Of a stretch of 64,000 nucleotides of DNA, positions 43,646 to 51,324 are shown one piece after another (the stretch's first letter is position 1; the number at the start of each line of letters is the position of its first letter). The stretch spans positions 4,709,850 to 4,773,849 of the forward strand of contig CP050848.1 in the NCBI GenBank assembly GCA_014873095.1, in the 5' to 3' direction. Source of the DNA: Planctomycetales bacterium ZRK34 (GTDB lineage: Bacteria; Planctomycetota; Phycisphaerae; Phycisphaerales; Zrk34). A model generated the notes under the pieces. The model worked only from the letters and a program-made list of their open reading frames with translations. It was not told the origin of the DNA and did no database searches. A program made the position numbers and the translations under genes.

Positions 43646-45010
43646 ATGCGCGAGAATCGCAACATGCTGGTGATTTTGACCGGAGGGCTGCGGGCTGACG
43701 TGGTCAGTCGCTTCCATCCGTGGCCGCTGCGCACACCGAACCTCAATGCGATCGGCGATGAGGGGCTGGCCGTGACCGGTGTGACCGCTTCGCCGGCAAC
43801 GACGCCCTCGATGGTCAGCCTGCTTACCGGGCTGTCACCTCGCCAGCACGGGGTGCTCGACGAGGGGCCGCGCCTTGATCGCCTGAACGGCTGGGTCAAA
43901 CAACTCGCCGATGTCGGGTATCACATCGCCGGCATCGGGCGCGTCGAACTGCTGCTTGAGCATCTGCATGAGGCCGCCATCGTCGCCGACCTCGCCACCG
44001 GCGATGTCAACAACTGCTCCTACATGCGATATCTCCGCCACCGTGGCATGCTCGATCGCGGTCGCAACCAGCGCCGGCAGCGCGTCAACCACGGGCCGTT
44101 CCAACTCGACAACTTCGGCCTGACCGCGCCCAGCGACGACGTCGACGGTTTCATCACGCAGCAGGCTCTGATGACGATGGAGCACCTGCCGACCGATAAG
44201 CCCTGGTGCCTGATCGTCTCCTACACCGGCCCCGGCAACGACCTGCCCGCGCCACCGGCCTACCTGCAGCGCATCAACCCCAACAAGCTCGGCAACGGCT
44301 TCGCCCCCGCCGATCAGCGGACCATCGATGAGTATGCCGAGTCGCCGTATCCCCGGGCGGTGCTGCAGCGGATGACCCCGAAGATCATCGCCGACATTCG
44401 TCATCATTACCTGGCGCGCGTCGCCATGCTCGACAACATGGTCAGCCTGCTGCGCGACACGATCGATCGACACGGCCATGCGAATACAACCTGGACACTG
44501 ATGAGTTCTGACTCGGGGCGACTGCTCGGAGAACGCGGGTTGCTGGGGTATCGTTCAATGCTCGGCCCGGCGGTGTATGTTCCGCTCTGGGTGATTCCGC
44601 CGAAGGGCTATCAGCGAGGCAAAGGCGATCAGCCCGCCGAGTTAATGACGCTGAACCATCAGTTGCTGGGCACGGCCGACTGGGTGGCGACGCTGTGTCA
44701 CATCGCCGCGGTTGATCCGCCGCGTGGATGCGCCGGTCAGTCGATGCTGCCTGGGCTGCACGGCGAAGTCGTCGGGCACGAATCGGTGCTCAGTGAGTTC
44801 GGGACGCGCCTGATGCTCGAAACGATGCAGCACCGCGTGACGTTCGATGTGGAAGGCGATCGGGCCAGGTCGCTGTTCGACCTGGTGCGCGATCCGCAGG
44901 AGAAGAAGGACCTCGTCGGCGATCAGGAAGAACTGGTGCTGATGGACATGCTGCGCTATCAGTTGGCCGGTTCGCTGCTGCCACTGCGCCCGATCCGCGG
45001 CGCGGCGTAA
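43646..45010 (+). CDS. Sulfatase-like protein with degenerate active site
   Basis: A 454-residue protein of the alkaline phosphatase/sulfatase fold. The ATG at 43646 follows AGGAG at 7 bases. The outline is that of a sulfatase: LVILTGGLRADVV at the start, TPNLNAIGDEGL, LLTGLSPRQHGV, a late SSDSGRLLGERG, and SLFDLVRDPQEKKDL at the end. The chemistry is missing. The formylglycine motif CxPxR is TTPSM (Thr52-Met56), the first metal-binding Asp pair is replaced by Gly-Gly, and the late SDHG is SDSG (Asp289-Ser290). There is no signal peptide, whereas the sulfatase next to it has one. It is probably a pseudoenzyme, or a hydrolase that uses Thr52. Confidence 0.85.
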   Translation: MRENRNMLVILTGGLRADVVSRFHPWPLRTPNLNAIGDEGLAVTGVTASPATTPSMVSLLTGLSPRQHGVLDEGPRLDRLNGWVKQLADVGYHIAGIGRVELLLEHLHEAAIVADLATGDVNNCSYMRYLRHRGMLDRGRNQRRQRVNHGPFQLDNFGLTAPSDDVDGFITQQALMTMEHLPTDKPWCLIVSYTGPGNDLPAPPAYLQRINPNKLGNGFAPADQRTIDEYAESPYPRAVLQRMTPKIIADIRHHYLARVAMLDNMVSLLRDTIDRHGHANTTWTLMSSDSGRLLGERGLLGYRSMLGPAVYVPLWVIPPKGYQRGKGDQPAELMTLNHQLLGTADWVATLCHIAAVDPPRGCAGQSMLPGLHGEVVGHESVLSEFGTRLMLETMQHRVTFDVEGDRARSLFDLVRDPQEKKDLVGDQEELVLMDMLRYQLAGSLLPLRPIRGAA

Positions 45011-45037
45011 CGATACACATCATGCGAGCGCGACCTG

Positions 45038-46360
45038 TCAGTGGCGGGTGTGCTGCTGAATGACTTCGGCGAGCCGGCGTTTGGCGTGTTGCTGCTTGTC
45101 GGTCAGCTTGTCCTCAGGCAGCGGGGATTTTTCATCGGGGTCAGCGGTGAGATCAAAAAAGTCGCCGCTCTTGTACAGCTTGTACCCGAAGCTGCGGGCG
45201 GTTTCGCCGGCCTTGCGGTTTGGCAGGGGTTTGGGCTTGCCATTGCGGTAGTACCAGCAGTAGCTCCATGAACGGGGAGTGCCACGCTGGCCGTTCAACT
45301 GCGGGGCGAAACTGACGCCGTCAATGGACCATGCGTCTGGCACGCTGAGTTTGGCCATTTCCGCCAGCGTCGGCAGAACATCCGAAAAGTCGATCAGGTC
45401 CTGGTTGACCTGACCGGGTCGGATCACGCCGGGCCAGCATGCGATCAGCGGCACGTGGGTGCCGTGGTCGGTGAGGTAGCTCTTACCGCCGGTGTAGGGT
45501 CCACCGCGAAACTGCGAGGTCAGCGTGTACATCGTGCCGTTGTCGCCGCAGAAGATCACGAGCGTGTTGCGGCGCAGGCCGAGCTTGTCGAGGTGGGTGA
45601 TGATCTTGCCGACGATCTTGTCGGTGTAGGCGACCATGTCTGCGAAGTGACGCTGGCTGTCGTGGCTGCCTCCTTTTTCGGTTTTGTCACCGCGGCGGGC
45701 GGTTGGATCCCAGTCCGGTGAATCCGGCGTGGGCTCAAACGGCCAGTGCGGCAGAATCATCGGGTAGTACAGAAAGAACGATTGATCATGGTGGCGTGAG
45801 ATGAAGTCGCAGGCGTAGTCGCTGACGATGTCGGGGCCGTACTCGCCGTGGTTGTAGTCGACGGCTTTGCCGTTGATTTCGAGCCCGGGATTCGGATAGC
45901 GATTGGCCCGGCGGGTCAACTGCCAGAGGCAGTATTCATCGAAACCGAAGTGGTAGGGGCCTTCGAAGCCGCCTTCGAGTTGCCACTTGCCGGTGACGCA
46001 GGTGGCGTACCCGGCCTGTTTGAACAGGTGGGCGAAGGTTTTGGCTTCGGGGTCCAACAGGCCGAAGCGGATGTAGTTTCGGCTGTTGTAGATGCCGGTC
46101 ATGATCTGCACGCGCGACGGGGTGCACAGCGGCTGGCTGTAGCAGTGTTCGAAGCGCATGCCGCCGGCGGCGAGGCGGTCGAGGTTCGGCGTGCTGTAGG
46201 ACTCACCACCGTTGGCGCCGATGCATTCGAAGCCCAGGTCGTCGGCCATGATCAATACGACGTTGGGGCGATCATCGGGTTCGGCGGATCGGGCAGAACA
46301 TGTCAACGAGCCCAGCGACAGCACAACAATCAGCAGCAGGATGAGTCGGGGATAAAGCAT
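45038..46360 (-). CDS. Exported sulfatase
   Basis: A 440-residue exported sulfatase with a signal peptide (about 1-26). The catalytic motif is intact: CTPSR (Cys79-Arg83), whose Cys is converted to formylglycine, followed by VQIMTG. Metal ligands appear at ADD (Asp40, Asp41) and FCGDNGT. VTGKWQLEGG and YYPMILPHWPFEPT complete the active-site strands. It belongs to the type I, arylsulfatase A-like group that desulfates polysaccharides. It lies 26 bases after the module B prepilin gene on the same strand and may be transcribed with it. No formylglycine-generating enzyme is in the window. No clear Shine-Dalgarno sequence precedes the ATG. Confidence 0.92.
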   Translation of the reverse strand: MLYPRLILLLIVVLSLGSLTCSARSAEPDDRPNVVLIMADDLGFECIGANGGESYSTPNLDRLAAGGMRFEHCYSQPLCTPSRVQIMTGIYNSRNYIRFGLLDPEAKTFAHLFKQAGYATCVTGKWQLEGGFEGPYHFGFDEYCLWQLTRRANRYPNPGLEINGKAVDYNHGEYGPDIVSDYACDFISRHHDQSFFLYYPMILPHWPFEPTPDSPDWDPTARRGDKTEKGGSHDSQRHFADMVAYTDKIVGKIITHLDKLGLRRNTLVIFCGDNGTMYTLTSQFRGGPYTGGKSYLTDHGTHVPLIACWPGVIRPGQVNQDLIDFSDVLPTLAEMAKLSVPDAWSIDGVSFAPQLNGQRGTPRSWSYCWYYRNGKPKPLPNRKAGETARSFGYKLYKSGDFFDLTADPDEKSPLPEDKLTDKQQHAKRRLAEVIQQHTRH

Positions 46361-46386
46361 GAATGAATTTTAGAGCGGGTGTGTGC

Positions 46387-47088
46387 TTACCACCAGTACA
46401 CGACGTTGGTGGAGGAGGGGTTGGTGTGTGGTTTGAACTGGCCGAGTGTGATGAACTCGGCCGAGCCGTCGATGCGTGAGACGTTGCCGCCCTCGCTGTT
46501 GAGATCGGTCGGCAGGAGGTTGGCTTCGCCGGCGATCCAACCCGAGGGCGTATGCGTGAAGCGCGTGGCGTAAGTCGTCAGTGGGGTGGTCTGGCGATCG
46601 GCCCAAATCGCGGTGAGTCCGGGATCGGTGGTGGATTTGGGCGAGAACCATCCGCCGGAGCCGGGGAAAGTCGGTACATCGGTGGTGGACTCAGAGGGCT
46701 TATGAGCGAGGAATGCGTAGCCGATCTGGCCGTAGACGCTGTTGCCGGTGGCGCTGGCCACGACATCGCCATCGATGATGGTGTTGCCGTAGAGGTAGTT
46801 CGGACAGTTGGTCAACAGTTCGCCTTGGCAGTAGGGGATGAAGAAGCGTTTGAAGCACTTCCTGGAGATCCACTGCAGGCTCGGTTGATTCGCCGTGGGC
46901 AGCTCGTTTTGTTGATCGATGCTGTAAGCGATCGAACAGGCGGCAAGCTGACGAAGCTGTGTCGCACAGACGACGCGCCGACTGATTTCACGCGCCTTGC
47001 TGAGCGCCGGCAGCAGAATCGCGATCAACAGCGCAATGATGCTGACGACGACAAGCAGTTCGATCAAGGTAAAAGCGCTTCGGCGCAT
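46387..47088 (-). CDS. Type II prepilin-like protein (module B)
   Basis: A 233-residue protein with the class III signal MRRSAFTLIELLVVVSIIA, cleavage expected after Ala5 (Gly is more usual), and one hydrophobic helix to about residue 28. The globular part contains CATQLRQLAACSIAY and ends NVSRIDGSAEFITLG, the DG-type end of Planctomycetota pilin-like proteins. AAGGA lies 6 bases before the ATG, directly after a perfect hairpin. Its position after the surface-protein gene matches module A. The sulfatase gene follows 26 bases later. Confidence 0.87.
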   Translation of the reverse strand: MRRSAFTLIELLVVVSIIALLIAILLPALSKAREISRRVVCATQLRQLAACSIAYSIDQQNELPTANQPSLQWISRKCFKRFFIPYCQGELLTNCPNYLYGNTIIDGDVVASATGNSVYGQIGYAFLAHKPSESTTDVPTFPGSGGWFSPKSTTDPGLTAIWADRQTTPLTTYATRFTHTPSGWIAGEANLLPTDLNSEGGNVSRIDGSAEFITLGQFKPHTNPSSTNVVYWW

Positions 47089-47104
47089 TCGGGTTCCTTA
47101 ATCA

Positions 47105-47126
47105 CCCGGGGACAGCGGTCCCCGGG
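47105..47126 (-). repeat. Hairpin between surface protein and prepilin genes (module B)
   Basis: A perfect stem CCCGGGGAC / GTCCCCGGG with a 4-base loop. It begins 6 bases after the surface-protein stop and ends 16 bases before the prepilin ATG, almost the same geometry as the module A hairpin at 38561-38589, although the sequences are unrelated. There is no T run. Confidence 0.75.
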
Positions 47127-47132
47127 CTTTGT

Positions 47133-48458
47133 TCAGCGGCGGCGGCGTGTCGCCAGCGCGCCCAGAAGCACCAGACCCGCCGGCAGGGCGGCCGGGGTCG
47201 GGACCAGACTCAAAGAAACATTGTCGAAGTTGACCGTTGAGTTATTGTTGCTGGTCGCTCCGTCGATGAAGCGGACGTTGTTGAGCGAGGCCGCTGCATT
47301 CTGGAAGCTGAGCATGTCCAGCGTGCCGACGAGACCGTTGATGTCGTAGACCATACCCTGGAACGTGTTGCTCTCGACGTCCACCATCGTGACGATCCGG
47401 TACCAGGTCTGGGTGTCGAGCACGATGGTGTCCTCACCAGCACCATTGGCGCGGAAGGTGAACTGGCCGAAGGGCTCCGCGGAGGAGTAGTCAATGTTGT
47501 AGGCGAAGGCGATGGTGGCGCCGTCACGAAGCTGGGCGTTCCACTGCTCATTGTTGGGATTGTCATCATCGACGTACACGTCGAAGCTGAACTCGAGTTG
47601 GCCGGACTGGTCTGCGAAGTCCTGACGCAGGAACTGCTGACCGCCGTCGGCATCGTTGTCGACATCGGTCAGTCGCACGGACTGGTTGCCGGCTGTGAAG
47701 GCACTTTCGCCGGGACCGGTCGAGCCGGTATCAACAGAGATCGTCGAGCCGATGTTGTCGCCGCCGGCGCCATAGGTCCAGGCATCGGGCACGGCGGGAT
47801 CGCCGTCGACATTGGTCTCGAAATCGCCGTTGATCAGCAGGTTGGTCGTCGGGGCTGTACCGCTGAGCAGGACATCGTCGATGCGGAAGGCGCCGTTGGT
47901 GGAGCTGGCGGTGTTGTAGCCGTAGATGCGGAATTCGACGGAGCCGGACACCTTGGACACGCCCAGCGTAACGGTGCGCAGCGTCGTGGTCATGTCCGCA
48001 TCGGTGCCGGGTCCGTTGTTGCCGGAGGCCAGGTCGGCGGTGAATCCGTCGAGGCTGGAGCGGACGGTCCAGTTGACCGGACCGTCGGCATTGCGGTTGG
48101 AGTAGAAGGTCAGTTCAGTCAGATCGGTGAAGTAACCGGGGTCGGTTGTCACGGTGAATGTGAAGTACTTTCCGAGGTCAAGGCTGGAGCCCGAGGTCCA
48201 GTTGGTGGTGCCCTCGCCGACGGCCAGCGAGGGAGTGCCGGAGGGGCCGCCGTGGACAACGTTGAACGTCGGGCTGTTTTCGATCGAGTGAGTGAACGCC
48301 GAGGCGGTCAGGTCGGGGGCCGCCGTGAAAGCATTCAGCGTGTCGGAACCGGAGCCGTCGCCGTTGGTGTCGAAGGTGTAATGAACGAGCGTGGCGGCGG
48401 ACAGTTGAGCGGCAGTCAGGGCGATGGCAAACATCGCATACGTCAAACGGATCTTCAT
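47133..48458 (-). CDS. Surface protein with VPxPA-like sorting tag (module B)
   Basis: A 441-residue exported protein. Signal peptide at about 1-21 (ending LSA). Two beta-sandwich parts follow. Residues about 22-205 have FTVTTDPGYFTDLTELTFYS and SVEFRIYGYNT; residues about 210-410 resemble a carbohydrate-binding module (LLINGDFETNVDGDPAVPDAW, QLEFSFDVYVDDDNPN, TWYRIVTMVDVESN). The C-terminus is SLVPTPAALPAGLVLLGAL with RRRR, the same sorting-tag variant as in module A. AGGAG lies 7 bases before the ATG, which overlaps the FecR stop as ATGA. Attachment by an exosortase elsewhere in the genome is inferred. Confidence 0.86.
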   Translation of the reverse strand: MKIRLTYAMFAIALTAAQLSAATLVHYTFDTNGDGSGSDTLNAFTAAPDLTASAFTHSIENSPTFNVVHGGPSGTPSLAVGEGTTNWTSGSSLDLGKYFTFTVTTDPGYFTDLTELTFYSNRNADGPVNWTVRSSLDGFTADLASGNNGPGTDADMTTTLRTVTLGVSKVSGSVEFRIYGYNTASSTNGAFRIDDVLLSGTAPTTNLLINGDFETNVDGDPAVPDAWTYGAGGDNIGSTISVDTGSTGPGESAFTAGNQSVRLTDVDNDADGGQQFLRQDFADQSGQLEFSFDVYVDDDNPNNEQWNAQLRDGATIAFAYNIDYSSAEPFGQFTFRANGAGEDTIVLDTQTWYRIVTMVDVESNTFQGMVYDINGLVGTLDMLSFQNAAASLNNVRFIDGATSNNNSTVNFDNVSLSLVPTPAALPAGLVLLGALATRRRR

Positions 48459-49837
48459 CGGACATCTCCTTGTGTCGAACCTTCGGATTGATTTGATTCG
48501 GAATGCGGTTGTGGCGAATCCGTGGAAGCTGACTCGGTCAGCACACGCAGGTGGTCGGCGCCTGTGCGGGCGGTCAGGTGCAGCGTGAGTGTACGGTGAT
48601 CGTCAGACACGATGATCTGGTCGGCGTCGTCTTCCAGCGATGAGGAGCCGTTGCGGATAAAACTGTCCGACGAGGCGAACCAGGCATTGGATGATTTGAT
48701 GGCTTGCGGGCTGACGATCAGGCCGACGATGGGGCGGTCGAATTCGACCACCGCGGTGAGCTTGACCTGGTTTTCCACGCTGCCGCTGGCGGGATGGAAC
48801 ACGAGACTGTATGCATCGAGCGGACGATCGACGCGAAGCGAACCCTTCTCGCGATCGAAGCGAGCAATGCGGCCAACGGTCGGCGGAACCACTGCGAGCG
48901 TTTTGCCAGCAAGATCGGTCACGATGGACTCGGGAATCAGGGCCACGGTATCGTCCGACCGGAATTCAGACACAGGCCCGTCGAAAGCGGTGTTCCACAG
49001 GCGGATGTGTTCGGCGGCGGCGATAGGAGAATGCTGGGACTGAATCAGGCCGTCGGTGGTGACCACGGCTCGCTGGGGTGAGGTGAGGACCAGCGGGTCG
49101 AAGCGGTCGTGATCGCTTTCGAGTCGGATTTTACCTTCAGTGACGACGACGGCCATCTTCCCATCGGGCCGCTGTGTGACTTCGAAGGCGGTGCCGAGAT
49201 CGACGATGCGAACGCCGAGCGCGGTTTCGAGTATGAACCCGCGGGCGCGCCGGGGGACGTAGACCGAGGCGGAGCCGGCGGTGAGTCGGGCATGGTTGGG
49301 CCCGAGGGGCTGGAAGGTGCACGGGCCGCGCAGATCAACAACGGTGGTGGAGTTGAACATGACCTGAGCCGAGCCGGCCTGCAGGCGGATGGGGCTGGGC
49401 GTGAGGGCATCACCAGGATTCAGCGAGGCGACGGGGTTGGCATCGATGTTGAACACCGCATCATTGGAGCAGGTGGACAACAGGGCGAAGGAGTGCGGGG
49501 TTGGACTGTCGGTGTCGGATGGTGTCGTAGTGTTTTCACGCGGCAGGATGAACCAGACGGTCAACGCGAGGGTGAGCACGGCAGCCAGGGCGGCGGCGTA
49601 CCAGACGCTTCGGACACGGCTTCGCCGCGACCTTCGCGTCGGCGTGATAGGCATCGGCGCGAGGGTGGCGTTTGCAATCTCATTGCGTTCGAGCAGGGAC
49701 TGCAGACGCATGAAATCGATGTAGTCCCGCCGGGCTGCTTCGTTGGCGCGGAGGATCGATTCCAGATCGGCCAACGCCTCGGCAGTCAGCGTGCCGTCGG
49801 TGATTGCACAGCAGTGGTCCAGCAGGCGACTGTTCAC
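48455..49837 (-). CDS. FecR-like single-pass protein (module B)
   Basis: A 460-residue protein. The start is GTG at 49837, with AGGAGG 6 bases upstream and overlapping the sigma stop (GTGA). The N-terminal segment LLDHCCAITDGTLTAEALAD is cytosolic. RSVWYAAA leads into one membrane helix (about 77-98). The FecR domain (about 145-265) contains PIRLQAGSAQVMFNST, VDLRGPCTF, YVPRRARGFILE, VRIVDLGTAFEV and VVVTEGKIRLES. A C-terminal beta domain (about 290-440) and a Ser/Gln-rich tail follow. The order of parts is the same as in module A. It is expected to sense a signal and control the sigma factor encoded just before it. Confidence 0.86.
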   Translation of the reverse strand: MNSRLLDHCCAITDGTLTAEALADLESILRANEAARRDYIDFMRLQSLLERNEIANATLAPMPITPTRRSRRSRVRSVWYAAALAAVLTLALTVWFILPRENTTTPSDTDSPTPHSFALLSTCSNDAVFNIDANPVASLNPGDALTPSPIRLQAGSAQVMFNSTTVVDLRGPCTFQPLGPNHARLTAGSASVYVPRRARGFILETALGVRIVDLGTAFEVTQRPDGKMAVVVTEGKIRLESDHDRFDPLVLTSPQRAVVTTDGLIQSQHSPIAAAEHIRLWNTAFDGPVSEFRSDDTVALIPESIVTDLAGKTLAVVPPTVGRIARFDREKGSLRVDRPLDAYSLVFHPASGSVENQVKLTAVVEFDRPIVGLIVSPQAIKSSNAWFASSDSFIRNGSSSLEDDADQIIVSDDHRTLTLHLTARTGADHLRVLTESASTDSPQPHSESNQSEGSTQGDVR

Positions 49838-50364
49838 GAGGCGCCTCCTGGTGATTCGATTTTGCTTCGGATGCACTCCAACAGTACGCGGTAGATCCGA
49901 TGCAGCGCCCGGCTGACCGCCGACTCCGAGCGCCCGACCGCCGAGGCCACAGACCGGTTGTTGGCGCCCGATTCATAGCGCCGACTCAGCAGATCGCGAT
50001 CGGTCGCGCCCAACTGCGTCACGCATTCGGACAAGGCATCGCGAAATTCATCCAGTCGCCCGGACTCTTCAGCCGCCTGATCGGCGAGCGTTTCGACGAG
50101 ATCGCCGTGGAGCATCAGGGCGTCGCGGCGGGCCTTCTGGCGATGGTACAGCACCTGGTGGTAGGCGATTGTGAACGCCCAGCGGTCGAAGTGGGTGCCG
50201 GGGGTGAAGTCCTCGAAACGCCGCCAGAGCACCGAGGCGACCTCCTGAAGCACTTCCTCAGCATCGGCGCGGTTGAACACCAGCGTGCGGATGTAGGCAT
50301 AGATGCGGGGCTGATGCTGAATGAACAGCCGCATGAATTGGTCGTGTTGGTCGGTGGTGTCCAT
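49834..50364 (-). CDS. ECF-type RNA polymerase sigma factor (module B)
   Basis: A 176-residue sigma factor. Region 2 is RIYAYIRTLVFNRADAEEVLQEVASVLW and FDRWAFTIAYHQVLYHRQKARRD (each quoted in pieces of one conserved block); region 4 is LGATDRDLLSRRYESGANN with the helix-turn-helix RSVASAVGRSESAVSRALHRI. There is no conserved extension. The ATG at 50364 follows CGGAG at 4 bases; the longer frame to 50430 lacks support. It is the first gene of module B, and a 150-base gap with no clear sigma-70 promoter lies upstream, consistent with self-activation. Confidence 0.9.
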   Translation of the reverse strand: MDTTDQHDQFMRLFIQHQPRIYAYIRTLVFNRADAEEVLQEVASVLWRRFEDFTPGTHFDRWAFTIAYHQVLYHRQKARRDALMLHGDLVETLADQAAEESGRLDEFRDALSECVTQLGATDRDLLSRRYESGANNRSVASAVGRSESAVSRALHRIYRVLLECIRSKIESPGGAS

Positions 50365-50515
50365 AGCGCTCCGTATATGTAATAGTGCAACGCCGAAAAG
50401 TTTGCGGCACTGGGGGTAAAAAGATGACAAAATTTACGAGCGATGGGCAAAGCGGCCCCGCCACGCATATAAATCGCTGTATTGGCAGGTGTTTGCGGCA
50501 GCGGAGGCGGGGGGG

Positions 50516-50812
50516 TTACTGATCGTTTGCGGATTCGTTGTCCGGCTGGCCGGCCAGAGCCGCGACGCGGTCCTGGGGGGCGCCGACATCGGTGACGCGG
50601 AGTCCGAAGTTTTCACCGATCTTGACGGCGTTGCCCCGGGCGATGGCCTTGTTGTTGACCATCAGGTCCAGCGGCTCGTCGGCCAGTTGCGGCAGTTCGA
50701 TGATGGCCCCCGGCGCCAGGCGCAGCACGTTGCTCAGCGGCATCCGGGTGTGACCGAGGCGCACGATCATCGGCACGCGCAGCTTCATCAGCGTCTTCAC
50801 GTCACGGGTCAT
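50516..50812 (-). CDS. FliN-like SpoA/surface-presentation domain protein
   Basis: A 98-residue protein that is essentially one FliN C-terminal domain: LRVPMIVRLGHTRMPLSNVL, LRLAPGAIIELPQLADEPLD, LMVNNKAIARGNAVKIGENFG and LRVTDV match the motor-switch consensus closely. FliN forms the rotor C-ring with FliM and binds the type III export apparatus. No other flagellar or secretion gene is near. It follows a receiver protein and an HWE kinase on the same strand with short gaps, so a chemotaxis or motility output is plausible. A Ser/Asn/Asp tail replaces the usual end. Confidence 0.8.
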   Translation of the reverse strand: MTRDVKTLMKLRVPMIVRLGHTRMPLSNVLRLAPGAIIELPQLADEPLDLMVNNKAIARGNAVKIGENFGLRVTDVGAPQDRVAALAGQPDNESANDQ

Positions 50813-50867
50813 GTTGGCTTTATCGGACAGATCGCCTGGCGCAGTTGAACCAAACGTCCCCCAAAGC

Positions 50868-51257
50868 TCAATTCCGGGGGAACTGGTTGTTGACGATCGT
50901 GATCAGCAAGGCGTCATCCAGCGGCTTGGCGAATCGCGGCACCTGCTCGAAGGCGTCCGGCAGGCTCGGCGGCGAGGCGTAGCCGGTAATGAACACGAAT
51001 GGAAGATTGCGGGCGGCCAGCACATCCGCGATCGGGGCGCTGGTGCCGCCGAGGATGTTGATGTCGAGGATCGCGCCTTGCAACGTCTGATCCTGTGCGA
51101 GCTGAATTCCCTTTTCCACCGATGGCGCTGGGCCGACGACATCACACCCGAGGCTGCCGAGCTTCTGCTGAAGCATGGACGCCACGAGGTAGTTGTCTTC
51201 GACCAGCAAAATCCGGCGAGCCGTCGCCGGGGCTTCGGGCGTGGAGGATGCGGTCAT
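50868..51257 (-). CDS. Single-domain response regulator
   Basis: A 129-residue receiver domain without an output domain. Acidic residues in RRILLVEDN, the phosphorylated Asp in GAILDINI, Thr in PFVFITGY and Lys in RFAKPLD are the standard set. The loop ILGGTSAPIADVL is typical of receivers that partner HWE kinases. AAGG precedes the ATG by 8 bases. The kinase gene lies 67 bases upstream and a FliN-like gene 55 bases downstream, so signal flow from kinase to this receiver is likely. Confidence 0.9.
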   Translation of the reverse strand: MTASSTPEAPATARRILLVEDNYLVASMLQQKLGSLGCDVVGPAPSVEKGIQLAQDQTLQGAILDINILGGTSAPIADVLAARNLPFVFITGYASPPSLPDAFEQVPRFAKPLDDALLITIVNNQFPRN

Positions 51258-51324
51258 GGCATCTACCTTGAACTACTGGTAACGATATAAGATGGAACCG
51301 ACCGACCCTCGGAGTTGGAACCGG

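Noticed and set aside
34910..50470. Shared promoter motif upstream of both module sigma genes (AAATTTT then TACAT)
   Set aside because: Spacing differs and the similarity is only to short A/T runs; two examples are too few to call.
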